DNA of 64,000 nt from Dama dama (GCF_033118175.1 NC_083697.1:20930001-20994000); one strand, 5' to 3'. Positions 1 through 12,389 are shown, counted from the stretch's first letter. Made by a program: numbers and translations. The notes: a model not told the origin generated them from the sequence alone.

Positions 1-1090
1 TTTCATATTTCATTGTGCTTTTTTTTTAAAGTATTTTTTCCTTTTGAAATTTATTCTGCTATGCTATCTCTTCTCATGAGTTTTACTATGCTTTTTTATC
101 CTAATTAATGATGCAGTCTTAAAAAAATCACTGAAAAGTTTTTGGAAAAGGAAGGACGCAGAATGAAGAGAACTTGATTGAGTCTGCTGTAGTATGATTT
201 GGCCCTGAAGAAGTGCTTTCAAAGACTTCTCAGTGCCTTCCTATCACAAATACATGATCTGATGGGAGGTTCCTGTGAGGGTCCCCTGTTTGTTCCTCAA
301 AACTCTTCCAGCAAACCCTTGATTTACTGACAAGAGAAATGGGCTTGAGAACCCAGAATCAGTTTGAGAACTCAGATTTCTTAATATCAGCTCAGAAAAA
401 ACATTTTTTCTATGCTAACAATTTCTAAATATGTATATGTGTGTATATATATATGTATTTCTCTTAGCAACCCATTTTTATCACTATAGAAATTTTGAAA
501 CATCTTTCTTCATGGTAAATGATAAGAAGTGAGTTTAAATAAATAAAATCTTTTATCAGTGTATTGTTAAAGATTTTACTATAAAGCAGTTTATTCAATC
601 CTTAATAGTATTTACAATATAAAAAACATATTGTCATTTTAACAAATAGAATCAGTTACTTACTTTAAATCAATTATATGAGAAAAATAAGGTTGCTTAC
701 CAGTCAGTTTGAAAATAACCTATTTGATTTGGGGACATTTAAAATAAACTTCAAGTACAGTTTAAGTTTATAGAATCAAAATAGAAAAATTGCTTACATA
801 AATACATTAGGTGTTTCTTTTTCTTTAATAAAATTAAATCATTTATATAATCTTCATTTTTTTTTTCCTATTTGAGGAGATAAAACATTTTAGGCTATAA
901 TTTCATTTGAAAACTCTTCTCCATAAATATGGTATTGCTGATATTGGTATGCTTTATTCCTCAGAAGTGAAAGGTCAAATTGGAAATAACTGTCACACAT
1001 TTTTTTTAAAACAGTCAATATATTTTATAATGTAAAAGAGACACCTTGATGTACAATAGAAGATTGCTGACCATAGGGAACTAGTGGAGA
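1..1090. other. AT-rich sequence, no gene or repeat recognised
   Basis: No convincing exon, RNA gene or known repeat was seen. The only local structure is a short TA/TG-rich patch at about 428-462. Open frames are short and broken. Confidence 0.5.
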
Positions 1091-1094
1091 TCAT

Positions 1095-2200
1095 TGTGAA
1101 GTGGCTTCTCAGGGTCCTGACCCCGGCTCTGTGACAGAGACAGCCATGTCCAGTTTGCCGTGTCTTAGTCTCCTTGCAGGTTGGCAAGGCATGTGACTGC
1201 TTTTAGCTAGTGAGCATTTTGTGAGGAGAAAATGGTTTGTTATTCTGGGCCAAGGCTGTGAAAGATACAGATGTGATTCTCCAGGTTTTTCTCTTCCCTT
1301 TCGCGGTGACCAACAGGATCAAATCTCTAATGGTACAACTACAAGGTGGTGATACCTCCTTCGTCTCCGTTATCCTGGCCTTTGACCAATTGCTTCTAAC
1401 AGAGAAACTCTGTTTACCTGTAATATTGTGATTTATAAGAAACATATATTTGTTTTTTTCCCATGTTTCTGGCACAGAGATCCTAAAACCCATGGAATTT
1501 CCTGTGATGAGAGCAACAAAATTGTCTTTTGTTATATCCCTGAGGTAATTTTGGGGGCCTAATTTTGGGGGCTGGTTGCTCAGAGAACCAACCAAGTGAT
1601 TAAAGAGTTGAAATTTCTGGTCCCACTCACTAACGTCTGGGGAGGGGGAAGGACTGGAGGTTGAACTAACTGCCAGTGGTCAGCGATTTAGCAAATCATT
1701 CCTATGTACTGAAACCTCCATAGAAACCCGAAAGGTTGGAGTTGGGAGAGCTTCTTGGTTGATGATGTGTGGAAATGGAGGAGAGTGCCACACTCTGTTC
1801 TCTTCCCCATATACCCTGCCCTTTATGTCTCTTCATCTGGCTGTTGATTTGTATCCTTTAATATCCTTTGCAATGGGTCAGTAATCTAGTGGTAAACTGG
1901 TTTCCTGAGTTCTGTGAGCTGCTCTAGCAGATTAATTGAACCTAAGGAAGAATTCCTGGGAGCCTCTGAGCTATAGTTGGCCTGTGGAAGCATAATAGAT
2001 GTCTGAAGTGTGTATAGGGAGGGGTGAGGAGGGGAGCAGTCTTGTAGGACGGAGCCCCTAATCCATGGAATCTGGCTCTGGGTAATGGCAGAATTGAGCT
2101 GGATTATAAGACACACAACTGGTGTCTAAGAATTGCTTGGTGGTATAGGAAAACCTTCCACACTGGAATTGGTGGGGCCCAGCTGGGGAGCACTTAAACC
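1095..2200 (+). repeat. Old LTR-like interspersed repeat, family unassigned
   Basis: The stretch reads like a decayed retroviral-type LTR in plus orientation. A T-rich segment with ATCCTTT motifs near 1852-1870 is followed by a U5-like part at about 1900-2160, including CTGTGAGCTGCTCTAGCAG near 1913 and a tail ending in ACAACTGGTGTCTAAGAATT near 2115. The wording matches a mammalian-wide LTR type I remember but cannot name with certainty. No internal viral gene adjoins it, so if the call is right it is a solo LTR. The outer limits are approximate. Confidence 0.4.
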
Positions 2201-2214
2201 CAAACCCTACTATC

Positions 2215-2691
2215 TGATACTAAATGTGAATGAACACAAAAATCACATGCATTTATGAGAATTTGGGATTGTTTACACAGCATAACCTATCTAATTTAAA
2301 CAACATACATTCTTTATTGCTTTATAATTATATTTAAATTAACATCCAATCTGGACTCAAATAATTATATTATGACTAAGGACAAAAATGATTTACAGTA
2401 TAATGGTCAAAACATCATGGTGGCCATTGACACTTAGCTCTGAGAGATTAAGGTTGGAGTGACTAAGGCTAAATATATTTGTCTGCTCTTCATTATCCCC
2501 AGCCGTACTCAATGTACCCGAGAAGATTTCACCTTCTAATTAATTTATAAAAATGGAATCTATAATAATATGATATTTACCTTCAATGACATGAATCTTT
2601 GGAAACACTGTAATGTTTTCTGTAAAATGTTCAGAAGGCAGTTCCAAAAGCTGAGTCCCAAAGGCCTCCTTGAAATCAAGAGTGCTATTGG
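2215..2691. other. Unassigned AT-rich sequence
   Basis: Nothing recognisable lies between the LTR-like repeat and the BovB insertion. Confidence 0.45.
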
Positions 2692-2700
2692 AATATGCAT

Positions 2701-3592
2701 CAGTTCAGTTCAGTCCAGTTGCTCAGTCATGTCCAACTCATTGCGACGTCATGAGCTGCAGCACGCCAGGCCTCCCTGTCCATCACAAACTCCCGGAGTT
2801 TACCCGAACTCATGTCCACTGTGTCAGTGATGCCATCCAACCATCTCATCCTCTGTTGTCCCCTTTTCCTCCTGCCTTCAATCTTTCCTAACATCAGGGT
2901 CTTTTCAAATGAGTCAGCTCTTCGCATCAGGTGCCCAAACGATTGGAGTTTCAGCTTCAGCATCAGTCCTTCCAGTGAACACCCAGGACTGATCTCCTTT
3001 AGGATGGACTAGTTGGATCTCCTTGCAGTCCAAGGGACTCTCAAGAGTCTTCTCCAACACCACAGTTCAAAAGCATCGATTGTTTGACACTCAGCTTTCT
3101 TTATGGTCCAACTCTCACATCCATACATGACCACTGGAAAAAGCACAGCCTTGACTAGATGGACCTTTGTTGACAAAGTAATGTGTCTGCTTTTTAATGT
3201 GCTGTCTAGGTTGGTCGTAACTTTCCTTCTAAGGAGTAAGCATCTTTTAATTTCATGGCTGCAGTCACCATCTGCAGTGATTTTGGAGCCCCCAAAAATA
3301 AAGTCAGCCACTGTTTCCCCATCTGTTTGCCATGAAGTGATGGGACCAGATGCCATGATCTTGGTTTTCTGAATGTTGAGCTTTAAGCCAACTTTTTCAT
3401 TCTCCTCTTTCACTTTCATCCTGAGGCTATTTAGTTCTTCATCACTTTCTGCCATAAGGGTGGTGTCATCTGCATATCTGAGGTTATTGATATTTCTCCT
3501 GGCAATCTTGATTCCAGTTTGTGCTTCTTCCAGCCCAGTGTTCTCATGATGTACTCTGCATGTAAGTTAAATAAGCAGGGTGACAATATACA
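2701..3592 (-). mobile_element. BovB (RTE LINE) 3' fragment, 5'-truncated
   Basis: Seen on the plus strand, the left edge is the tandem CAGTT tail typical of the BovB 3' end, and homology continues to the GGGTGACAATATA segment at 3579-3590. The element therefore reads on the minus strand. It keeps the end of the reverse-transcriptase palm: the YADD codons are at 3465-3476, in frame with a 148-codon open frame at 3009-3455. That frame is broken before the remaining C-terminal part, which continues at 2727-2963. Flanks AATATGCAT (2692-2700) and AATATACAT (3585-3593) may be a TSD, but the right one overlaps element sequence. The copy is inactive. Confidence 0.93.
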
Positions 3593-5860
3593 TGGACTAT
3601 GTATAGAATGTCTTAATTGTGTGATGATTAAAATATATATTAAAAAGTAAATTCTGGTTGGTTTTAGGACTTGTCATATCATGTCACAAAATATATCATG
3701 TCTACTGTGATAATTTATAAAAGCAATGTATTCAGTAATTATTTTCAAACATTATGATGTATTTTCAAGCTATTGAAAAACAAAGGAATTTATAGAATTA
3801 TACGAGTGCTAAACTGCTGGCAAAGCATAGACGTATTTGAGATTCGGAGACAACTGTAATAGAATATAATCTGGATGCCAACAAAATTTTGTGTCTCATC
3901 TTTGCTTTTTTTTGTGTGCTTATTTTCTTTTTTCTTATGATAGAGTTATCTTCTCCCTGTTGGAAAGAGTATTGGTAGTACAAACTATAGCCTCTCCACC
4001 TATCATACCCAAATGACTGTTGATAGACCCAGACAGAGTTCTTTGCCACATATTCAAAAATACCAGGAAAAGAGTTCATTGGCTCAACTAGCAATAGGGA
4101 GCTGTACCCTCTCCTATCAACTATAGATTTTCTTTTTTTTTTTCCAACTATAGATTTTCAAATGGATTTTGTCCCGATGTCTTGAGACTCTGATTTGCCT
4201 ACTTACATTTGGAAATGAAAGAAAAATTTATTTTTTCAGATAGCTCTTTCTTCTGGGTAGGTGGGTATGTTCCTGATAGACTGTCTCATAAATGAGAGGT
4301 TGGGGTGGAAATTCTGAATATTCAGGTAGAACTGGCTGGCCGACAGGCTACATGTTGTGTAGGAGAGCAGAGTTGGTGCCTGAGTGCCCCTCAGCAGAAT
4401 TATTGAGGTTTTGTTGAGGCACTAACATCCACACTTGCATCTCCCAGGCTGATGACTCAGTTATTCAATTGAGAAGACCACTAGTTTTTGTCAGTCAAGC
4501 TTTGTGGGTAAGAATGAGTACAAAGAAGTCAACTGATAGAACTGTTCACAAATAGATCTTCCTTTATTCCCCATGGTTCAGCCCCAATTCTTACACTCTT
4601 TTTTCATTAATTCTTTTTCTTTTCTTCTAATTGCTAGGATGGAAGAATCTCTCCAAGATTCTTTCTGAAAAAATAGCTTCTGCTTTTCCTGCAAGTCCTT
4701 TATTCAGATGATCTGGGTTTTGTTTCCTCTAATATGGTTTGTCCTTCAACACAATTACATCTGTTTTTCATTTTTTTAGACATGTGTTAATAGCCTAACT
4801 CTTATCTACTGACCATGAATTTGATCTAGGGTTCATATTCCAAATATTTAAAACCCAATGGCATAGAGAAAATGAGACAAGGAACTGACACCAGTATTAA
4901 ACAACTGTGACAGTGGATTCAATGACAGCTTTGGTTTATTCCTTTTTGTTCTGTGTTGTTACTATTATGAAGAAGTCTTGAGAAAGAGGAGTTTGGTAAA
5001 GGCATTCCAGTTTAGCTTTAGAATAATTTATACAGCCTTTCTCAGTCACCTGCTGCATATTTCCACTGTGGGAGGCAAAAAAAAAAAAACACCTCAAACT
5101 TAGAGATAGGATTATAAATTCTATTTTCCCATTAGTTCTTTCTAAACTTTTGTATTTTATGTTATCTGATGGAAAAGCATATTACTAGAGAAACATGGCT
5201 TTAATAAAATTAAAAGTGGACATGGCTAAAGGGAGGACATAACATCATAAACTGTCAGCTGTGAAGGTCATTTTTTCCATTAAATATGAATTTTAAGGGG
5301 AAATAAGTACATATGTTTCCCATTGATTATATTTCAATCATTAAATTAGTCTCATCCAGAGACTGTTAGATGCCTCACACATATTTTTATTCCCCCTCTT
5401 TCATTCCATCCCTCATGGGAGATAACAATGTTTTCATACAAAAGGTTCACATTTAGGAGGCAATGCCAAATGTACGCTTTTGGCTTAAGACATAAATCTG
5501 ATAAAAGTTATGTTTTTCATCCCCTAATTGTATTTCATCAAAATAAAATCAATTTTTGCTTTATGTTTTAATAAATTTTCTCCTTTCAATTTGTATTTGT
5601 AGCATAAGATTATATTCTTAAAATATCAGATACTTCAAATCTCAAATAATGCAATTAATTAAAGAATGAAATTTTAATATAGTTTTTTTTTAGAATAAAT
5701 TAATAATGTATTACCTTCCTTGTAGAAGACTATACATTGATTATAATAACACTAATCACTGAAATGAAAGGAACATTCCTTGACACTCCATGTCTACTAA
5801 AGTGGAAAATAAATCAGTGAATTGACTATTTCCCTCAAAAATTTATTTTTATTAAATATA
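3593..5860. other. Unassigned AT-rich sequence
   Basis: About 2.3 kb with no repeat or exon I can support. It contains T- and A-runs (4131-4143, 5080-5092) and a 98-codon minus-strand frame at 3798-4094 that resembles nothing known to me and looks like chance. Confidence 0.45.
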
Positions 5861-6305
5861 GTTTTTCCCGTAGTCATGTATGGATGTGAGAGTTGGACTG
5901 TAAAGTAAGCTGAGTGCCAAAGAATTGATGCTTTTGAATTGTGGTGTTGGCGAAGACTCTTGAGAGTCCCTTGGACTTCAAGGAGATCCAACCAGTCCAT
6001 CCTAAAGGAGATCAGTCCTGGGTGTTCATTGGAAGGACTGATGTTGAAACTGAAACTCCAGTAGTTTGGCCACCTGATGTGAAGAGTTGACTCATTTGAA
6101 AAGACCCTGATGTTGGAAAAGATTGAGGGCAGTAGGAGAAGGGGACAACAGAAGATGAGATGGTTGGATGGCATTACCGACTCAACGGACATGAGTTTGG
6201 GTGGACTCTGGGAGTTTGTGATGGACAGGGAGGCCTGGTGTGCTGCAATTCATGGGGTTGCAAAGAGTCAGACACAACTGAGCGACTGAACTGAACTGAA
6301 CTGAA
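5861..6305 (+). mobile_element. BovB 3' fragment, 5'-truncated
   Basis: The plus strand carries the BovB C-terminal coding region and its 3' tail of CTGAA repeats (about 6287-6305). The reading frame is broken by stops, for example in the segment equivalent to the conserved CESWT motif near 5886-5910. It lies opposite in orientation to the copy at 2701-3592, so the two could pair as an inverted repeat if transcribed together. No clear TSD was found. Confidence 0.92.
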
Positions 6306-7965
6306 GTGCCCTGAGCTTTTATGCCATTGAAGTACTCTTTTACACTCATATTTTATTTATTCTAAGAATATTTTTGAGAACTTGCTTACCTCATTACACA
6401 GTATCTTTTTAATGAAGATATAGACTTTAAAAAAATCTTTATGCCATAATTAGTTGGGTTTCTGAGAAATATTTTTTTTAACTTTACGGCAACTGAATTA
6501 TGAGACTGACTAGGTTCCCACTTTGAAATGATGGTTGACAAAACCAGATCTAAGTTTGTTGGTTATTCCTCAGGAGACATTTAATATACTAATCCTGTTT
6601 CTGGCTTCATCTTAGTTATGTTTATTTTCCCTTTGCACATTTTCTCATTTACTTTTGCTTGTAGTATAATAATTAACTAGGCTGTGGTATTTTCAAGTTG
6701 CATATAATCCTTTCTGAGCAAAGTAGGAACTAAATGCTGTTTTTATTGAAGGCTACTAGAGCAATTCCTCTTATCATTAGAAGATGCTTACCATCATAAG
6801 CTGCTTATCATTACAAAGATGAACTGCTTGGAAGTTAATTTTTAACTTATTATGTTAGCAGCTATAACTAGCATTTTTCCTTGTGGATAGAAATGTTTTT
6901 TTATTTCAGAAAAGACATTCACTAGTCTGAATGGGTAGATGACAGTCCCAGAAGCAAGCAGAATGTTTTCATGCAACAAAACATAAAAATTCAGGAGTCA
7001 ACCAAACATGAATTGCAGAGAAGACTTGCTTCGTTTCTAAAAGGGAGGAAGAGTGAGAAGGGAGTGGAGGAGGAAAGAAAAGAGAGGAACCAGAAAAATG
7101 GTGGAAAACTGCATGCTCTGTGATAAGACTTCGCTGTGTGCCCCTCTAAAATCTTTAGTACTATCAAAAAGGATTACTTTCTTGTACGCACTGACAGGGA
7201 GCTGGCTTTCATGGCAAAGTCAGTGTAATGACAGACAAAACAACTGGTGAGATTGAACAAAGCAAAAAGCAGGTGGAGCAGGGGACAAAAGTCCCTAGTA
7301 ATTAGCTAAAGTCTGGAAAAGGACTTAAAACTTCCAGAGATCAAAGAGAACTGACAAAGTGCTACCAGAAGTCCCTGGCTTACATACCAGCTACACTTGT
7401 TTATTCAGTAATTAAATGCAAATACCCTTGAAGTTTACTCATAAGTATCTTAAAGTCCCTGAGATCAAGTTATATTGTGGGTAGATCAGTATAATGCATT
7501 TTGTTTTTAGGAATCTCTAGTTGTTCCAATTTATTTATTACGTATGTTGAGATTTAAAAACTTCTGTTTTTGTCTTCAACTTTTACAACCTATCATTAAA
7601 CACATCAAGTATATACAGAGATCTTAACATCTAGAATTATATAACCTGTTTTGGACTATTGTATCTAGTTGTATATATTGTATCTAATTTTAAATTATCT
7701 AGTTGTGATTAAGGAAACTAATACTATGCTTATAAAATGTAGATTCTTTGTTATTTTTCTTTAATAAAATCAATAGATAATCATAATTTTATGGGGTTAA
7801 ATAAATGAATAAAATTATACTTTACTGTTTTCAAGGTCTAGTCTAATGTTAATAATTCTAGTCACCTCCAAAAATATCATGCTACTAGGCAAACACAGAT
7901 GACATTCAGTACAAATCAATAGATACAGAGATGTAAATATTCCACAAGTATTTATTTGGTACCTC
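6306..7965. other. Unassigned AT-rich sequence
   Basis: No gene or named repeat seen. A purine-rich patch lies at about 7040-7100. Confidence 0.45.
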
Positions 7966-7970
7966 TATGT

Positions 7971-8148
7971 TCGGACACGACTAAGCGACTTCACTTTCAC
8001 TTTTCACTTTCATGCATTGGAGAAAGAAATGGCAACTCACTCCAGTGTTCTTGCCTGGAGAATCCCAGGGATGGCGGAGTCTGGTGGGCTGCCGTCTATG
8101 GGGTCGCACAGAGTCGGACACGACTGAAGTGACTTAGCAGCAGCAGCA
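7971..8148 (+). mobile_element. BOV-A2 SINE, first monomer truncated
   Basis: The copy has a short tail of the first BovA unit (CACTTTCACTTTT near 7991-8004) and then a nearly full second BovA unit. It ends in the GCAGCAGCAG tail typical of BOV-A2 at about 8136-8148. A 6-bp ATGTTC flanks both sides (7967 and 8148) and may be a remnant TSD. Such SINEs are moved by LINE machinery in trans. Confidence 0.9.
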
Positions 8149-8344
8149 TGTTCCTGGCACTTTCTAAGGCCTAAGAACAAAGCAGCAAATAAATCAGACC
8201 TACATGTGCATCCTCATGGGGTTTATATTCTAGTGAGGGGAGTCAGGCAATAAACATAGTAAATAATAAAATATATAACAGATTGTGAAAAGTTCTAAGG
8301 AGAAAAATGAAATTGAAGAAAGGGAATACAGAGAGATGTGGGAC

Positions 8345-8850
8345 TTAAAGCTTAATTTTTAAAATTTTTATTTTATATTGAAGCATAGTAAATTAGCAGG
8401 GTTTCCCAGTGGTGCTAGTGGTAAAGAACTTGTCTGCCAATGTAGGAGACATATGAGACTCCGGTTTGATCCCTGGGTTGGGAAGATCCTCTGGAGGAGG
8501 GCATGGCATCCCATTCCACTATTCTAGCCTGGAGAATCCCATGGACAGAGGAACCTGGTGGGCTACAGTCTGTGGGGTTGCAAAGAGTCGGACATGACTG
8601 AAGTGACTTAACACACACATGCACGTAGTGAATTAACAGTGTTGTGTTAGTCTCAGGTGTCCATCAAAGTGAGTCAGTTACACATATACATGTATCTATT
8701 CTTTTCCAAATTATTTTCCCATTCATGTTGTTGCAGAATACTGAGCAGAGTTCCATGTGCTCAACAGTAGGACCTTGTTGGTTATCTCTTTTAAATACAG
8801 CAGTGTGTACATGTCAAACCCAAACACCCTATTTTCTCCCCACCCATCAC
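8345..8850 (-). mobile_element. L1 3'-end fragment, split by a SINE
   Basis: The sequences at 8345-8399 and 8639-8850 together match the reverse complement of the artiodactyl L1 3' end. The T-rich start is the A-tail on the other strand, and CCTTGTTGGTTATC is a landmark at 8772-8785. The L1 sense is therefore minus. A Bov-tA SINE sits inside it and shows which insertion came first. Confidence 0.8.
8400..8625 (+). mobile_element. Bov-tA SINE nested in L1
   Basis: A tRNA-Glu-like head (TTTCCCAGTGGTGCTAGTGG, then B-box-like GGTTTGATCCC near 8463) is followed by a BovA body ending in GACTGAAGTGACTTAACAC. The flanks TAGTAAATTAGCAG (8386-8399) and TAGTGAATTAACAG (8626-8639) match at 12 of 14 positions and form the TSD. 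Joining the flanks restores a continuous L1 3' end. Confidence 0.93.
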
Positions 8851-9039
8851 AGAGAACAGGACATTTGGGTAGAGCCCTGAAAGAGGCAAAGGAGTGATCC
8901 ACATGGGCTTCTGGGATGCCAGCAAACAGTACAAGTGCCTGAGAGGGCACATGGGCACAGTGCTGCAGAAACAGCAAAGTGACTTGAGTCACTGGAATGA
9001 GAAAGAGCAGGAAAATCTGGCCAGCTTTTGCAGTCTTGT

Positions 9040-9189
9040 AGTCCTATTTTCAGCGGATGAAATGTATTTTCTCATCAGTTATGTCAAGCTATTTTTCTTT
9101 GTGTGTTACAGTAAGGACTTTGGTTTTCCCCTGGATTCTTTAAAGTGCTTAATCCACCATTCTTGCTGTAGAGATGAACATAAGTAATC
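9040..9189 (+). repeat. Diverged direct repeat, copy A
   Basis: This 150-bp segment recurs at 9712-9869 with several small indels; by eye roughly 75-80 percent of bases agree. Shared landmarks are AGTCCTATTTTCAG, TATGTCAAGCTATTTT, TAAAGTGCTTAAT and GTAGAGATGAACAT. It matches no repeat I know. Confidence 0.75.
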
Positions 9190-9711
9190 AATGATGGATC
9201 TAGTTGTTTTTTTCACTTTTGGGAAGGAACACCAAGGAAAATTTTCAGTATAAGATTCCTATAATCTGAAGTGTTTTATAAAGGAATCACTTTGGATGCT
9301 CTGTTAAGAAAATATTTAAAGGGGGAAGAGTGAAAGACTAAAATCTAATCAAGATGTGAGTGCAAAAATTTTTGTAAGGACATACACTGGCTTGTATGAC
9401 CAGAGGAGAAAAGGTGGTAGGGAGTGGTTGGATTTGAGTGTTAGGCACACAGGATCTGTTCAGGAGTTGGATGTATAATAAAACGAGAGAGCATCAGTGA
9501 AGACATTGGGCTGCTGTGGCTAGGAACTAAGTTGGGAATATTGCCAAAGAGTGGTTTGCTCAGATAATTTGCTGTTCACTTTTGCTCCTGTTGAGCACTT
9601 AGCTCTACTTGCTATCCAAGTGGAGGTGCCAAGCAGATTCAATGTTACCCAGTGTTTTGTGTGTATGAAATTACATATATACCAAATTCTGATGATCCAG
9701 AAACTTTGGAA
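9190..9711. other. Spacer between the direct repeats
   Basis: No gene seen. The part near 9590-9650 (TATCCAAGTGGAGGTGCCAAG) resembles a phrase common in old interspersed repeats, but I cannot assign a family. Confidence 0.35.
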
Positions 9712-9869
9712 AGTCCTATTTTCAGATGAAAAAATACATTTTCTCGTGAAATATGTCAAGCTATTTTAACTGTCTTTGTTGTCTGTTACAGTAAAGAAAG
9801 TGACTTCTCCTTAATTCTCTAAAGTGCTTAATTCATCATTCCTACTGTAGAGATGAACATGAAGTAATC
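9712..9869 (+). repeat. Diverged direct repeat, copy B
   Basis: Partner of 9040-9189 in the same orientation, with starts 672 bp apart. Homology stops abruptly on both sides in both copies. That fits either a local duplication or two hits of one unknown short interspersed repeat. Confidence 0.75.
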
Positions 9870-11857
9870 TTTCACAGAAAAAAAAGGCCATGAATAGCAA
9901 CAAAGAGTTCCTCACATCTTCACATGATTTTCATGATGTCAATAAGACATCCAAAGAGAAAGAAACAGGGATGTGAATTAACATAGGTCCAAAAAATTAA
10001 TAGATAAAAGGAGACTGATTCTTTCACTGAGAGTGATTGAGAGTAAGTAAGTGTTTGTGACTATCAAGGACCTTTTGTATTAAAGGGGATAAAACAAGCA
10101 GATTGTTTTTGGTGGCATTATTAGCAGGACACTTCTTCTGAGAGAGTCTTGCTAGTTTAGGCTGTAAAAGGAGCAGCAGATAAGCTGGAGTGCTCACAAC
10201 TTAGCAACAGCTTGGAAAGTATTGTCAGTAAATGCTGCAGTCTGAAATGCGACCAAGTGATAGGATGTGATAATATCGTGCAATTGAAACGGCACTTCAG
10301 TATCTAATCTTGGGATTAGAGAAGATCTAGGGGTTCACACCACTGAAGCCATGTCAGGGTGGAATTTATAGCTCTTCTCCATTGATATTAATAATAGCCA
10401 CCGATTAGTGGAAGCAGACTTTGACACAGTTTACTGCAACATGTCCATGATAAAGTGTGGAAACTTGCTCTTTATACCAGGGGAGAGAAGGGGAAAAAAA
10501 AAAAGAAGAAAAAAAAAGGCCCAACTCCCAAAAGCATTGTAATAGAAATGAAAGCATCTGGTTTCCACTATCACCATGTTTTGTATAAATGTTTCCAAAG
10601 ATTTAGTTCCTCGATAATGACTCTTGGTAAACTCACTTAAGAAAAAGTTGGCCCCACACCCTTCACAACAATGATTTTACATGTGAGAGAGTCATTCACA
10701 TTTACATGTGAGGAGAGTCACTCATCCCACCCAACCTTTCATGATTAGCATAATACTGAGATAATTTGCATGTGGTTTTTAATAGGCAAACAGGAAATCC
10801 CAAGGAAGTATTTTACCACTTCAGAAATAGCTGACCAAGAAGTCAGGAGGAAAGTAAGGAGGTAACCACGGGAGGAAGAAGAGGATGAGAGGAAGGGAGC
10901 AGGGAGAGGAGTGGAGTGTGAGGGAGAAGAAAAATTGGAAACAGAAGCTTGAATGGGAAGCTGCCATTTTAGAAAATAATGTTTTGAATTCTGTTTCTTA
11001 AGTCATGCCTAGAAGCTGTCCAAACTATAGCCAAATAATAAGATTATGTCTGATTCCCCATCCTAGCACTGTCAGCCTTGGTTAGTGTGATGTATATAAT
11101 GCATTAGCTGTGGTTACTTTTTTGTTTTGTAGCAGCAGCAGGAATCCTATACTTTAGACATAAATTGTTTACAGGTTTTTTTTTTCATTGCCAAATTTGC
11201 ATGAAAATTTCAAAGTGAACATTTATACTTTATAAATGGTTCTTTTTTCCCCAGCCCAACTGACAGATATAACTACTCCAACAGAAATGAAAATCACTAC
11301 ACACAACCAATAATTCTCTTTCATAAGCATTAGAGGAGACTTCATGTTTTATAATAATTTTATGTCAGTATGAGAGAAACCGCTCATTTTTCTGCTAAAA
11401 GTATGTCACCACATTGTTTTCAATATGTTAATAAAGAATAATAATAATAGTAACAATAACCAACACCAATAAGGGAACAAGGTTACATTTGGAAAGCTTG
11501 ATTTGATGCCTTCCTTTTAAAGACAGTTTTCTGCCCTTTTATTCATTTTATCTCAGGAAATGTTTTCTTATGGATTCAGCATACATAGGTGTCATAAGAA
11601 GAAAATAGAGTTATGGGTAAGGCATAATACATCAACATTAATTTTCAAGCTAAATTTCACCAACTCTTTTAAATTTTTTTCCATTGGGTACAAAATCTTT
11701 TTGTCATTTTATTTCCTAAGAATGCTAATGGAACTAATTAATAAATGTTGGTGATTTCCAAATGGTCTACCCTTCAAAATGTTGCTACTACTAGTAGTTC
11801 TAATAGATGTGGCTTGATAGGGCCATAAAGGAGTGATTAGCTCATTTTACAGGCCTT
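9870..11857. other. Unassigned sequence with low-complexity patches
   Basis: No exon or named repeat was supported. It contains an A-rich run (about 10493-10517), a short tandem duplication (10677-10725), a GA-rich tract (about 10848-10950) and an AAT-rich patch (about 11434-11450). Confidence 0.45.
10677..10725 (+). repeat. Imperfect 25-bp tandem duplication
   Basis: Two adjacent units share TTACATGTGA followed by GAGAGTCA and CTCA/TTCA. They differ by a few bases. Confidence 0.7.
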
Positions 11858-11868
11858 ATTCTTAGCAA

Positions 11869-12389
11869 AGAAAGTTATGACCAATCTAGACAGCATATTA
11901 AAAAACAGAGACAATACTTTACCAACAAAGGTTCGTCTAGTCAAGGTTATGGTTTTTCCAGCAGTCATGCATGGATGTGAGAGTTGGACTATAAAGAAAG
12001 CTGAGTGCCAAAGAATTGATGCTTTTGAACTGTGGTGTTGGAGAAGACTCTTGAGAGCCCCTTGGACTGCAAGGAGATCCAACCAGTCCATCCTAAAGGA
12101 AATCAGTTCTGAATATTTGTTAGAAGGACTAATGTTGAAGCTGAAACTCCAATACTTTGGCCACCTCATGCGAAGAGTTGACTCATTGGAAAAGACCCTG
12201 ATGCTGGGAAAGATTGAAGGCAGGAGGAGAAGGGGACAACACAGGATGAGATGGTTGGATGGCATCACCGACTCAATTGACATGAGTTTGAGTAACCTCT
12301 GGGAGTTGGTGATGGACAGGGAGGCCTGGCATGTTACAGTCCATGGGGTCACAAAGAGTTGGACATAACTGAGTGACTGGACTGAACGG
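11869..12389 (+). mobile_element. BovB 3' fragment with exact TSD
   Basis: A 521-bp 5'-truncated BovB in plus orientation ends in GACTGAAC. It is bounded by an exact 11-bp repeat, ATTCTTAGCAA, at 11858-11868 and 12390-12400, so both ends and the insertion mechanism are clear. The clean TSD and long open frame suggest it is among the younger BovB copies here. Confidence 0.97.
11877..12368 (+). pseudogene. BovB ORF2 C-terminal remnant, frame still open
   Basis: This 163-codon uninterrupted frame encodes the part of BovB ORF2 downstream of the reverse-transcriptase catalytic palm. Conserved blocks are CESWTIKKAE, DAFELWCWRRLLR, LKLQYFGHLMRR, KTLMLGKIEGRRRRG and MRWLDGITDS. The RT catalytic motifs and the N-terminal endonuclease are absent, so it cannot act as an enzyme. 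Its first methionine is an internal codon of the element, not a real start. No promoter is evident. The open frame reflects recent insertion rather than selection. Confidence 0.9.

Noticed and set aside
2727..3455. Apparent protein-coding gene with strong conserved blocks
   Set aside because: The blocks are the C-terminal half of BovB ORF2 in a 5'-truncated, frameshifted copy, not a host gene.
3798..4094. 98-codon minus-strand frame
   Set aside because: No domain, signal peptide or coding bias; a frame this long is expected by chance in 64 kb.
8894..9187. 97-codon plus-strand frame
   Set aside because: It runs through the diverged repeat copy A and into no known domain. The second repeat copy does not preserve the frame.
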